Of a stretch of 64,000 nt of DNA, positions 32,563 to 40,339 are shown in pieces. Every line of letters begins with the position of its first letter. The stretch's first letter is position 1. Source of the DNA: an uncultured Candidatus Saccharibacteria bacterium (GTDB taxonomy: Bacteria > Patescibacteriota > Saccharimonadia > Saccharimonadales > Saccharimonadaceae); contig CAMYUU010000002.1 in assembly GCA_947302355.1 (NCBI GenBank), forward strand, positions 1 to 64,000. The letters are read 5' to 3'. Position numbers and translations under genes: made by a program. The notes below the pieces were generated by a model that had not been told where the DNA came from, searched no databases, and worked only from the letters and a program-made list of their open reading frames with translations.

Positions 32563-33852
32563 ATGAAAAAGTCATTAATGAATAAAACAAAAAAAGGAGC
32601 AGCGTCATTCTACATGGTGGCATTTTCGACGTTGATTTTGATTATAATTGTAACAAGTTTTGCCGCTGTAATTATTTCTGAGGTGACACGTACTGCTAAT
32701 GATGATTTATCACAATCGGCATATGATTCAGCTTTGGCGGGGGTAGAAGATGCTAAATTGGTAGCTTACAATTATCAAAAGTGCGTTAGCGAAGAAAGTG
32801 CTGAATCTAATGCGTGGTGTGAACAAATCGTGAGTTCTGTGAAGGCGGATAATGCAGAATGTGATATGGTAGGTAGTATTTTGGGAAGACAAGTCGAGGC
32901 CGACGGTGGAGTGTTGATACAGGAATCGTCAACGTCAGCTAATAATATGGCTCAGGCATACACTTGCGTAAAGGTTAGTTTGGCTTCGGATATTGTTTCG
33001 AGTTTAAATTCTTCCAATCCGATGAGGGTAATTAAAACAAAATTTGAAGACGGAGTAGCAGAAAAAGTCAGAAGGGTTAATATTCATTGGTTCTCGGATT
33101 CTAATGCTAATAATGATCAGCAAAATTATGGGGATTTTAATGGTAACAATGTGGCGTTTACTGATAATAGCAAGACCGCCATACCTCCAACAATTTCTAT
33201 TTCGATGCTGCAAACCGCAGTAGAATTTGAGTTGAATGATTTTACAGAAGTAGGGGATAACGAAACTGATCGAGGCACATTATATTTGGTACCAACAGAT
33301 AAAGAGGAAATTGCTAGTGGCGGTAATGAAACTTACGTGGCTAGTTATAGTTATGGCGTCAACCACATAGGTGCGTCCGGGTTTGTAGAGTCTAATAATG
33401 AAAAGGCTAAGAATCTGCCGTATGCTGTGTATTGCCAGAGTGATGGCGATTACGTTTGTTCGGCGGCGATTGATATTCCTGACCCGATAGGCGGAACAAG
33501 AAATCCAGATACTTTCATTTTCGTGGTATCGTTACCGAATGGTGCTCCAGCTACTGATTTTTCGTTAGATTTTGAGTGTGCTACTGGTGATGTGTGCTAT
33601 AGGTATACGGTCGTGAATGAAGATGGTACGGAAGAAGAAGTTGAGTCAAATATGGCGAAATTGGATGGCGTTCAGATTAAGATTGATTCGACTGGTCGGG
33701 CTAATGATATGTATCGTAGGGTGGAAGTACGTTTAGAGGGTGAGTCGGAATATCCTTTGTCTCTGATGGGGCCACTGGAGCTGTTGGGTGAAAATCAGAA
33801 TGAAATGCTTTTTGAAAAAAATTACGCAGTGATTAGTGAATATGATTTTTAA
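32563..33852 (+). CDS. PilX-like pilus assembly protein
   Basis: This 429-residue protein has a positively charged start (MKKSLMNKTKKGAASFY) and one hydrophobic helix ('MVAFSTLILIIIVTSFAAVIISEV') followed by 'DDLSQSAYDSALAGVEDAK', a pattern seen in PilX/GspK-like proteins, where the helix is preceded by a non-FTLIE leader and 'A..S..A..GIE.A' follows. The rest (~370 residues) is an extracytoplasmic beta-rich domain with paired Cys. It begins one base after the preceding stop, with a GGGAGG SD. It might sit at the pilus tip or act as an adhesin; this is inference. Confidence 0.78.
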   Translation: MKKSLMNKTKKGAASFYMVAFSTLILIIIVTSFAAVIISEVTRTANDDLSQSAYDSALAGVEDAKLVAYNYQKCVSEESAESNAWCEQIVSSVKADNAECDMVGSILGRQVEADGGVLIQESSTSANNMAQAYTCVKVSLASDIVSSLNSSNPMRVIKTKFEDGVAEKVRRVNIHWFSDSNANNDQQNYGDFNGNNVAFTDNSKTAIPPTISISMLQTAVEFELNDFTEVGDNETDRGTLYLVPTDKEEIASGGNETYVASYSYGVNHIGASGFVESNNEKAKNLPYAVYCQSDGDYVCSAAIDIPDPIGGTRNPDTFIFVVSLPNGAPATDFSLDFECATGDVCYRYTVVNEDGTEEEVESNMAKLDGVQIKIDSTGRANDMYRRVEVRLEGESEYPLSLMGPLELLGENQNEMLFEKNYAVISEYDF

Positions 33853-33879
33853 AAGTTTTATTAAGCGATTCTGGTGTTA

Positions 33880-33908
33880 TTGACAAGAGATTGAACATGC
33901 TATATAAT
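33880..33908 (+). promoter_or_regulatory. Promoter of initiator tRNA
   Basis: A perfect consensus: TTGACA (33880-33885), 17 nt, TATAAT (33903-33908). Confidence 0.92.
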
Positions 33909-33919
33909 ATATAGCATAT

Positions 33920-33996
33920 CGTGGGGTAGAGCAGCCTGGTAGCTCGTTTGGCTCATAACCAAAAGGTCGCTGGTTCAAATCCAGCCCCCACAACCA
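33920..33996 (+). tRNA. Initiator tRNA-fMet(CAT)
   Basis: The sequence follows bacterial initiator tRNA almost base for base: C1 opposite A72 (mismatch), GAGCAGCCTGGTAGCTC D arm, CTCATAA loop and GGTTCAAATCC T arm, encoded CCA. The anticodon stem is TTTGG/CCAAA, so only pairs 30:40 and 31:39 are G-C; 29:41 is U-A rather than G-C. Confidence 0.96.
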
Positions 33997-34002
33997 ATTT
34001 AC

Positions 34003-34062
34003 AATCAGTCTTTGATTCAACCTGAGTTACCCCCCTAACTCGGGTTGAATTGAGGGCTGATT
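34003..34062 (+). terminator. Very long hairpin terminator after tRNA-fMet
   Basis: 26-nt arms (34003-34028 and 34037-34062) pair throughout if G-U pairs are allowed, with an 8-nt C-rich loop and a T-rich tail. It also reaches the 3' end of the minus-strand flavoprotein gene. Confidence 0.8.
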
Positions 34063-35437
34063 ATTTTTGTTTTTTATTAATAACTAAGCCTTTAGCTGCA
34101 ATTTTAATTGCGTAGTCGTAACCATTAATGGAATGTGGTGTACTGGCTATCTCAAGAGCGGTTAAACCATGTCTAACTGCTAAGGACAATTCAGTGGCCA
34201 TAAGACTGGCTTTAGGGGCGACGATAGTAGCGCCAATTATGTGATTGCTTTTATCAGTAATAAGCTTAACAAATCCATGGTGGAAGTTCTCGATATGACT
34301 GATGGCTAAGCTGTCAAAATCTACGACACACTTTTTGTATTTGCGATCACGTTTGGCGAGATCGTATTCGTTTAGGCCGACTATGGCTACTTCGGGGAAA
34401 GTATTGACGCAGCGCACAAAACCTTGATAATTGAGAGTATTTTTAGATTTGGTAAGTAAAATATTAGCGAGAGCTAAGCCTTCTTGACGGGCCCTTTCGG
34501 TAGATGAATCTTGGCCTAAACAATCGCCAATGGCGTAGATGTTTTTGGTAGAAGTTTGAAAACATTTGTCTACCGTAATGCCAGTAGCCTGGTATTTAAT
34601 ATTGGCATTTTCGAGGCCACATTCTAGGTTAGGCTGGCTGCCGGTAGCGAGCACAATCGTGTCTACCCGTACGGCTTTTTCGGAATTCTCGTTGCGAAAG
34701 ATAATGCGTTTACTGATTGCGTCTTCTTCTAATGCAACTACGCGACAGCTTGGTAAAACAGTCATGCCGAGCTTCTGAGTGAAATAGCTAGATAAAGTAT
34801 TGCCCGCCTCAATGTCTTCGTGGGGTAGTATGTGGTCTGCCATTTCGAAAAGAAGAGTTTTAACTCCTAGTTCGGCAAAGTACTCGGCAATTTCGCATCC
34901 AGAAGCGCCTCCACCCACTACGGCTACGACTTTCGGTAGACGACGTACCTTGATGGCAGTTTCTGGCGTAAGGTAATCAATGCTATCGGTGCTGGCAATT
35001 TCGAGAACTTTGAGTTTGGAGCCAGTAGCAATAATGAAGTATTCTGCAGTATATTTTTGCTCGTTGACGGCAATAGTGTGCTTGTCTAAGAAGTTAGCAA
35101 AACCTTTGATGCAAGTGACACCTTCCTGCTCGTAGACTTGCTTATTATTGCCGCCAGCTTCTACTACGACTTTTAATTGTCGAGCTGAAACCGTGGGGAA
35201 ATTAAAATGCAATTCTTGATTACTAAGTTCAGGATATGAAAGCATTTTGCGATATGCGTGTGAAAAATCGAGGGCTACGGCGTAAGGCAAATCGCGAGTG
35301 TTTAAATTGGCTCCACCAAAGAAACGCCCTTCTACAATAGCTACACGTTTTTTGCGTTTAGCTAATTCTATTGCAGCAGCTGATCCGGCTGGTCCACTGC
35401 CAATGACTATATATTGAAAATCGTATTTTTTTCCCAT
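34061..35437 (-). CDS. FAD/NAD(P) oxidoreductase of the dihydrolipoamide dehydrogenase fold lacking the redox disulfide
   Basis: This 458-residue class I pyridine nucleotide-disulfide oxidoreductase-like protein has an FAD site 'YIVIGSGPAGSAAAIELA', NAD site 'VAVVGGGASGCEIAEYF', 'NIYAIGDC' and a C-terminal dimerisation domain ('FPEVAIVGLNEYDL', 'GATIVAPKASLMATELSLAV'). The usual 'GGTCxNxGCIPSK' is replaced by 'GGANLNTRDLPYA', so both redox cysteines are gone; the C-terminal catalytic His-Glu pair is also not evident ('TPHSINGYDYAI'). It cannot work as a classic Lpd or MerA; an NAD(P)H oxidase or other flavin-only electron transfer is more likely. It is last in a three-gene operon. Confidence 0.85.
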   Translation of the reverse strand: MGKKYDFQYIVIGSGPAGSAAAIELAKRKKRVAIVEGRFFGGANLNTRDLPYAVALDFSHAYRKMLSYPELSNQELHFNFPTVSARQLKVVVEAGGNNKQVYEQEGVTCIKGFANFLDKHTIAVNEQKYTAEYFIIATGSKLKVLEIASTDSIDYLTPETAIKVRRLPKVVAVVGGGASGCEIAEYFAELGVKTLLFEMADHILPHEDIEAGNTLSSYFTQKLGMTVLPSCRVVALEEDAISKRIIFRNENSEKAVRVDTIVLATGSQPNLECGLENANIKYQATGITVDKCFQTSTKNIYAIGDCLGQDSSTERARQEGLALANILLTKSKNTLNYQGFVRCVNTFPEVAIVGLNEYDLAKRDRKYKKCVVDFDSLAISHIENFHHGFVKLITDKSNHIIGATIVAPKASLMATELSLAVRHGLTALEIASTPHSINGYDYAIKIAAKGLVINKKQK

Positions 35438-35439
35438 CT

Positions 35440-35679
35440 TTATAATATTGTATCACGATTTTTGTAAACATAAGCTAAATCAGCATTGTATTTTTTTAAT
35501 TCTTTAGAAATAGCCCTAGTTAAATCTTTATTAGTGATAAGTTTTTTGGTTGATAAAGTCTTGGCGGCGTCATTTACAGATTTCTCGATGAAGATTTTAG
35601 CAGCTCCTGCTGGGATACCGATGGCCTTAGCATCGATTTTCAGTTCTCTAATTATAGTTTTGGTATCTAGTGTGCTCAT
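35440..35679 (-). CDS. Small helical protein (79 aa), function unknown
   Basis: The protein is mostly helical and basic: 'TKTIIRELKIDAKAIGIPAGAAKIFIEKSVNDAAKTL', 'TNKDLTRAISKELKKYNADLAYVYKNRDTIL'. The end recalls the ATP-cone ending (helix, then 'AYVYKNRD'), but a full ATP-cone cannot be confirmed. It sits between the membrane protein (4-nt overlap) and the flavoprotein (2-nt gap), so the three are one translational unit and may act together. Confidence 0.7.
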   Translation of the reverse strand: MSTLDTKTIIRELKIDAKAIGIPAGAAKIFIEKSVNDAAKTLSTKKLITNKDLTRAISKELKKYNADLAYVYKNRDTIL

Positions 35680-36383
35680 AGTGAAAAGAATCCAAATATT
35701 ATGATTAATATACCGATTATGATATAGGTTAGGCTGGTAAAGAAGCGGATAAATTGTTTATTACTAACTCTAGCTTTTTGGATGTTTACAAGATTGTATC
35801 CGTGATTCATGGCTATATGTAGTACGATGAGTGGAATTATTTTAATGAGAACAAAACAGAGGCTTAGGATTGCTCTAACGAATGCAGAATCGCCTATTTT
35901 CATGATTTCGGCGACAGCGACTATGTAAATCGGTAAGGAAAATACTAATTCGGGTAGGCTTGAGACGAATCCAAGGACGAATGCGTCCGAGCGAGTTTTA
36001 ATCATTCTGGATTTATAATCGAACTCTTTGGCTAGTCGTCGCGAAATGAAAAGCTTAGTGCCTTGGCCTTTGCGGTAATAACAAAAAGGAAAGATAACTC
36101 CTAATGCAATCATGACGCCAGCAACAATCCACCCTAGCAGGTTATCGGTAAAAGCGGGTGCAATATAAAGAGAGGATATTGCTAGATAAAGTAGGATGAA
36201 AATAAGTGCGGTGGAAGTTTCGGCGCCTAGAATGAAGAATAGACTGGCGTTTGAAGTGTTTTTGCGGGAGTACTTACCATAAGAATAATGAGAGAACAAC
36301 AAAAAAACACTAGGCGTTAGTTGTAGAAGAGCCATGATGAGCATAGACAGTATTAAAATTCCCGCAGAGGTGAAAACGCTCAT
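35676..36383 (-). CDS. Polytopic membrane protein (six or so helices), function unknown
   Basis: This 235-residue protein has about six membrane helices with a basic loop in the middle ('YRKGQGTKLFISRRLAKEFDYKSRM'). The layout, 'LGFVSSLPELVFSLPIYIV' and 'IKIIPLIVLHIAMNHG', faintly recalls LysE/CcdA-like three-plus-three transporters, yet no CcdA Cys is present. Being cotranscribed with a flavin oxidoreductase suggests a membrane redox or transport pair. The start lacks an SD; TATGT-TAAAAT lies six bases before the ATG. Confidence 0.68.
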   Translation of the reverse strand: MSVFTSAGILILSMLIMALLQLTPSVFLLFSHYSYGKYSRKNTSNASLFFILGAETSTALIFILLYLAISSLYIAPAFTDNLLGWIVAGVMIALGVIFPFCYYRKGQGTKLFISRRLAKEFDYKSRMIKTRSDAFVLGFVSSLPELVFSLPIYIVAVAEIMKIGDSAFVRAILSLCFVLIKIIPLIVLHIAMNHGYNLVNIQKARVSNKQFIRFFTSLTYIIIGILIIIFGFFSL

Positions 36384-36389
36384 GTTTCA

Positions 36390-36395
36390 ATTTTA
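36390..36395 (-). promoter_or_regulatory. -10 of leaderless flavoprotein operon
   Basis: TATGT-TAAAAT on the minus strand, six bases before ATG 36383. Confidence 0.55.
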
Positions 36396-36443
36396 ACATA
36401 AAAGGGGTTGTAATTCTAGGATGATTGTGATAGTTTTTGCGAC

Positions 36444-37820
36444 ATGAAAAGTTTTATACTCATTTGCGGAATAATACTAGGCGCCACTTTGGGTTTAGGT
36501 GGTCAAGCCTTGGCGGATGACTCGGTCTATTTGGGAGATGATGGACTTCCCGACTTGTACATTAAGGCCGTAAATCCGGGGTATACTGTGGATGGGGTGG
36601 GAAATGTCGGAGAGTTTATTGAGATTGCCAGAAAAGATTCCGACGCTTCGCTTTCGCTCGCTGGAACCGCTGTCAGCTATACTAATACAAGCGGGAATAG
36701 TTCGATAATATTTGAGTTTCCCGAGAACAGCTGGATGACTGGCGAGACCCTCCTCCTTCGTTTGGCTAGCTCTCCAGGTGCGGAGCTAGCCGCCGTGAAT
36801 TATACCAAAACTCTGGCTTTAAAAGCGGGTATAAGGCTTGAACGTAGTGGGAAGGTAGTGGATCAAGTTTGTTGGACCGGGAAGGATGGTTGCGAGACGG
36901 AGTTTAAATCTAGTAATCCTACTACTTTAGTGAGGGATAAGCTGACTAATACGTTTGAGCACATGAGTGAATATGAGCCGGTATACGATAGGGAGAGTTA
37001 CCGGGTGGATGAAGATACTGATAAGGGTATGGCGGTAGTGAGCCAATGTAAGGGGTTAGAGTTTTCGGAGATTTTAAGCTATTACGAAACGTCACAAACG
37101 GAGCAATTTATCGAATTTCACAATAGTGCTGCGGAGCAAATCTTGTTGGATGGTTGTAAAATCCGTTATAAGAATAAAACGTATGATTTAGCGGGGATAG
37201 TGCGGGCTGATGAATACAAAGTGTATAATCCGGAGTCTTTTAGTTTAACAAAGAACCCCACGAATAGCAACTTGTTAGAAATAATCGACGTGAATGGTGT
37301 CGTGGTGGACGCTTTGGAATATCCGAATGGACAAAGAAAAGGTACATCATATGCATTGATTGGATACAATGATGATGGAGAGGAGCTGTGGCATATTACT
37401 TATGCGCCAACACCGGGTCTGCCAAATAATTATCAGGAGTTTAAGACTTGTGAGGCTGGAAAAGTATTAAATCAAGAAACTGGAAACTGCGTAAAAGCGA
37501 CAGCGGTCACCGAGAAAGTGTGTAAGGAGGGATACTATCTGAATATTTTAACTGGACGATGTAAGAAGCAAGAGGAAAAAACTGAAAAAGTTTGCAAAGA
37601 AGGATATTATCTTAATCCAGAAACGAATAGGTGCCGTAAAATTGTTGAAAATAACGGGGCAGATTATAGTCTTACCCCAGAAAACCACGAAGAAAAATCC
37701 TCGTTTGTGGCTTTGTATGCGGTATTGGGCGTGTTGGGGCTTGGGCTTGTGTATTTGGTGTACGAGTTTAGGAAAGAGATTCTGAAGCTTTTTCGTAAAG
37801 TCTTTCTAAAATCTCATTAA
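36444..37820 (+). CDS. Lamin-tail-domain surface protein with C-terminal anchor
   Basis: This 458-residue protein has a signal peptide ('FILICGIILGATLGLGGQALA') and two lamin-tail (LTD)-like Ig-fold domains (~30-165, 'LYIKAVNPGY...GEFIEI', and ~200-340, 'FSEILSYYETSQTEQFIEFHN', 'EYPNGQRKGTSYALIG...PTPGLPN'). Three short Cys repeats of the form 'C.EGYYLN..TGRCKK' (~345-405) and a C-terminal membrane helix ('FVALYAVLGVLGLGLVYLVY') with a basic tail follow. Bacterial LTD proteins are surface-exposed, and this end arrangement anchors it in the cytoplasmic membrane. Its last 53 bases overlap the convergent kinase gene. Confidence 0.83.
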   Translation: MKSFILICGIILGATLGLGGQALADDSVYLGDDGLPDLYIKAVNPGYTVDGVGNVGEFIEIARKDSDASLSLAGTAVSYTNTSGNSSIIFEFPENSWMTGETLLLRLASSPGAELAAVNYTKTLALKAGIRLERSGKVVDQVCWTGKDGCETEFKSSNPTTLVRDKLTNTFEHMSEYEPVYDRESYRVDEDTDKGMAVVSQCKGLEFSEILSYYETSQTEQFIEFHNSAAEQILLDGCKIRYKNKTYDLAGIVRADEYKVYNPESFSLTKNPTNSNLLEIIDVNGVVVDALEYPNGQRKGTSYALIGYNDDGEELWHITYAPTPGLPNNYQEFKTCEAGKVLNQETGNCVKATAVTEKVCKEGYYLNILTGRCKKQEEKTEKVCKEGYYLNPETNRCRKIVENNGADYSLTPENHEEKSSFVALYAVLGVLGLGLVYLVYEFRKEILKLFRKVFLKSH

Positions 37821-38391
37821 AGACAGCTTCGCGTGACTGACTGCCGTCGATTCTGATTAACAAATCTAGAGCCTCATAATGTCGTAAAACTGGGACAGTC
37901 TTTTCGCGAAATTCTTGTAGGCGAGTTTCTAAGATACCTAAGTCTTTGTCGTCGGCGCGATCTCCGCGATCGCCGATTGTTTTAGATGCATTGAAGCGTT
38001 CTTTGGCGTCGGATTCTGAGATTACTAGCACGATGGCGGCTTTAATTTCGTGGTCGGCACCTTTAGCTACGGACATAACTTGATCTTCTTCTCCAGACCA
38101 GCGACCGATGGAGGATAATACTAGTGGTTTGCCAAATAAGTCTCGTCGTTCGAAATAGGGAAGGACCCAATCGTAAAATATGTTGGTAGGAATTAGGCTG
38201 CCGTTGCCTGAAAGGTCTTGGTTGGTTTCTTTTTCCATAGCTCGGATAATCATGCCGGATGAGAGAAATTCGGCACCTAGAGCTTCGGCTAGTTTGATTC
38301 CTTGTGTATCTTTACCGGACATGGGCAGGCCAAAGATATTAATAGAGCCAGAACCAAGCCATTTTTTGATTAATTCAATCTTATCTTCCAT
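37768..38391 (-). CDS. Nucleoside monophosphate kinase (adenylate kinase-like)
   Basis: This 207-residue P-loop kinase has 'IFGLPMSGKDTQGIKLAEAL' (an Adk-type P-loop with Met and Asp where Adk has Gly and Gly), 'FLSSGMIIRA' (NMP-binding helix), a lid-like 'GDRGDRADDKDLGILETRLQEF' with the Arg residues, and 'VLRHYEALDLLIRIDG'. The NMP specificity is uncertain and the P-loop is atypical, so it may be a paralog rather than the housekeeping Adk. TACAAT lies six bases before the ATG. Confidence 0.8.
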   Translation of the reverse strand: MEDKIELIKKWLGSGSINIFGLPMSGKDTQGIKLAEALGAEFLSSGMIIRAMEKETNQDLSGNGSLIPTNIFYDWVLPYFERRDLFGKPLVLSSIGRWSGEEDQVMSVAKGADHEIKAAIVLVISESDAKERFNASKTIGDRGDRADDKDLGILETRLQEFREKTVPVLRHYEALDLLIRIDGSQSREAVFNEILERLYEKASESLS

Positions 38392-38397
38392 GTGTAT

Positions 38398-38403
38398 ATT
38401 GTA
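38398..38403 (-). promoter_or_regulatory. -10 of leaderless NMP kinase gene
   Basis: TATGT-TACAAT on the minus strand, six bases before the ATG. Confidence 0.65.
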
Positions 38404-38440
38404 ACATATTGATGGAGGTAGAAGTCGTTGGAAATATGAA

Positions 38441-38467
38441 TTAGCACTCTTTACATTTTAGTGCTAA
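38441..38467 (+). promoter_or_regulatory. CIRCE operator of hrcA
   Basis: TTAGCACTC-N9-TAGTGCTAA matches CIRCE at 17 of 18 arm bases. Its loop starts with the -35 hexamer TTTACA, so HrcA binding and RNA polymerase binding should exclude each other. Confidence 0.95.
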
Positions 38468-38478
38468 TTTTGTATAAT
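38450..38478 (+). promoter_or_regulatory. hrcA promoter (leaderless)
   Basis: TTTACA (38450-38455), 17 nt, TATAAT (38473-38478), then six bases to ATG 38485. Confidence 0.9.
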
Positions 38479-38484
38479 ACAGTT

Positions 38485-39192
38485 ATGGAAATAACAGAGA
38501 GACAGAAAGCGATTCTGTGTCAAATAATTGAAGAATATGCAGAGACGGCTTCACCCGTAGGGAGCGTAACGTTGGCGAAGCTTTTTGGTGTTTCTCCGGC
38601 GACTATTCGTGCCGAAATGGCCAGACTTGAGGCTTTCGGGCTAATTGCTCAGCCGCATACTTCGGCCGGACGGGTGCCTACGGATGCTGGCTATCGTTTT
38701 TACGTGAATAATCTTGAAGATCAAGATGAACAACTGCCGGCTTTGCAAAAAGGTACTCATGTACTTGAAGTGAGGGTAGGTGCACAGTCGCGAGCGGATG
38801 CCGCTATTAGGGGTGCCGTGGATGCTCTTGTGGAGCTAACTGGTAATTTAGGTTTAGCTACTATTGATGGCCAGTTGTATCTGGCTGGAATGTCGAGACT
38901 TTTTAATCAACCGGAGTTTATGGATAATAGGAGAGTGCAAGCAGTAGCTAAGCTGTTAGATAATCTTGAGCCATGGCTTAGGGAAGCTGCTCCTGGGGAG
39001 CCCCTAAATATCTTTATTGGCCATGAGAATCCGATTGGTAGAAATTCGGAAGTATCATTAGTGGTTTCTAAATTTCGTTCGCCTTATTCTGATCGTAGCT
39101 ATATTGGGGTGCTTGGGCCGACAAGACAAAATTATTCAAAGGTGATGGCGCTAGTGCGTCACGCTGGCAATATGTTGGAGGATATATTATGA
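38485..39192 (+). CDS. hrcA: Heat-inducible transcription repressor HrcA (short form)
   Basis: This 235-residue repressor binds CIRCE operators, two types of which are in this window (dnaK and hrcA itself). The winged helix is clear: 'ERQKAILCQIIEEYAETASPVGSVTLAKLFGVSPATIRAEMARLEAFGLIAQPHTSAGRVPTDAGYRFYV'. The GAF-like C-terminal domain is shorter than in the usual ~340-residue HrcA but keeps 'IGHENPIG', 'VSLVVSKFRS' and 'GVLGPTRQNYSKVMALV'. The track start (38461) lies inside the operator; ATG 38485 is correct by alignment and promoter position. It overlaps grpE by 4 nt. Confidence 0.96.
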   Translation: MEITERQKAILCQIIEEYAETASPVGSVTLAKLFGVSPATIRAEMARLEAFGLIAQPHTSAGRVPTDAGYRFYVNNLEDQDEQLPALQKGTHVLEVRVGAQSRADAAIRGAVDALVELTGNLGLATIDGQLYLAGMSRLFNQPEFMDNRRVQAVAKLLDNLEPWLREAAPGEPLNIFIGHENPIGRNSEVSLVVSKFRSPYSDRSYIGVLGPTRQNYSKVMALVRHAGNMLEDIL

Positions 39193-39611
39193 AAAAGAAG
39201 ACAGAAGATACAAAACTAATCGATGAGCTGACTGCGGATTTACAGAGGACGCGGGCGGATTTTGAGAACTATCGCAAACAAATTGAAGCACAAAAAGAAA
39301 ATGAGAGGAAAGCTACGCGCTTGGCTACTGTTTATAAGGTTTTGCCGTTATTGGACGATTTAGATCGAGCGATTGCTAATTATCCAGAATTAAAAGCACT
39401 GGAGAAATCTTTACAAAAAACATTTGATGAGTTGGGATTAGTAAAAATTGATTCGTCGGCGGGGACAGAATTTAATCCAGATTTATGTGAGGCTGTAATG
39501 GTGGAAGGCGAAGGTGAAAAGGAAGTGGTTTCTGAGACTTTGAGGTCTGGGTATTATTACGAAGATGAAGTTTTGAGGCCGGCGATGGTGAAAGTGCGTC
39601 GGGAGTCTTGA
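39189..39611 (+). CDS. grpE: Nucleotide exchange factor GrpE (short)
   Basis: This 140-residue cochaperone releases ADP from DnaK. It starts with a coiled coil ('LIDELTADLQRTRADFENYRKQIEAQKENERK') and continues with the four-helix segment 'LPLLDDLDRAIANYP' and the beta domain 'GTEFNPDLCEAVMVEGEGEKEVVSETLRSGYYYEDEVLRPAMVKV'. The acidic N-terminal extension of many GrpE proteins is absent. It overlaps hrcA by ATGA and is therefore under the same CIRCE control; dnaK lies far away and dnaJ is not in the window. Confidence 0.96.
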   Translation: MKKKTEDTKLIDELTADLQRTRADFENYRKQIEAQKENERKATRLATVYKVLPLLDDLDRAIANYPELKALEKSLQKTFDELGLVKIDSSAGTEFNPDLCEAVMVEGEGEKEVVSETLRSGYYYEDEVLRPAMVKVRRES

Positions 39612-39663
39612 ACTTTTAAGGGAAAAATGATAAAATAATAACAAATTTAAAGGGAAATGTAAT

Positions 39664-40338
39664 ATGTCTGAACATAAATTAGCGCTTGAAAAGCGTGAAC
39701 TAATTGGGAAAAAGGTTAAAGCATTAAGAGCGAAGGGGATGATTCCTTCGGTGGTTTATGGTGGTAAAAAGCCATTAATGATGGCTTCTGATTATGTGGC
39801 TACAGAGAAAGTTTTAGAGGTTGTAGGTTATCATTCGCCTCTTGATCTTGATATGGACGGCAAAAAGCAGATGGCTATTGTGAAGAATGTGGCAATTGAC
39901 CCAGTTTCTCGTAAGATTGTTAATGTGGAATTCCAGGCTATTTCTGCTAAGGAAGCCGTGGAAGCGACTACTCCGGTTGAGATTGTGAATTTTGAAGCTT
40001 CTGAGGCATCAAAAGTTTATCATTTTGCATTGACTCAATCGATTGAAGAGCTTGAAATCAAGGCAAAGCCAGCCGATTTGCCTGAAAGATTAACGATAGA
40101 TGCGTCTGGCTTGAAAGATGTGGAAGATAAATTGACAGTTTCTGATATTGAGTTGTCGAGTGGTGTAGAATTTGCAGATAAGGAGCTGGATAAGGAGCAG
40201 GTAGTGGCTTCGCTTTATGATCCAGCTGTAGAAGCGGAAAAGCGTGAAGTGGAATCCGTCACGGAGCCTATTGAAGAACCTGAATCCGAAGGTGAAGCGG
40301 AAGCAGAGTCCGAAGCAAAGCCAGAAGCGGAAAGCTAA
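39664..40338 (+). CDS. rplY: Large ribosomal subunit protein bL25 (CTC type)
   Basis: This 224-residue two-domain form (TL5/CTC type) binds 5S rRNA. The N-terminal L25 domain shows 'LALEKRELIGKKVKALRAKGMIPSVVYGG' and 'VNVEFQAI'; the C-terminal domain shows 'PVEIVNFEASEASK', 'IEELEIKAKPADLPERLTIDASGL' and 'EQVVASLYDP'. It ends with a Glu-rich tail of about 30 residues. The start follows AAAGGGAAATG. It follows grpE by 52 nt, possibly with its own TAAAAT box. Confidence 0.94.
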   Translation: MSEHKLALEKRELIGKKVKALRAKGMIPSVVYGGKKPLMMASDYVATEKVLEVVGYHSPLDLDMDGKKQMAIVKNVAIDPVSRKIVNVEFQAISAKEAVEATTPVEIVNFEASEASKVYHFALTQSIEELEIKAKPADLPERLTIDASGLKDVEDKLTVSDIELSSGVEFADKELDKEQVVASLYDPAVEAEKREVESVTEPIEEPESEGEAEAESEAKPEAES

Positions 40339-40339
40339 G

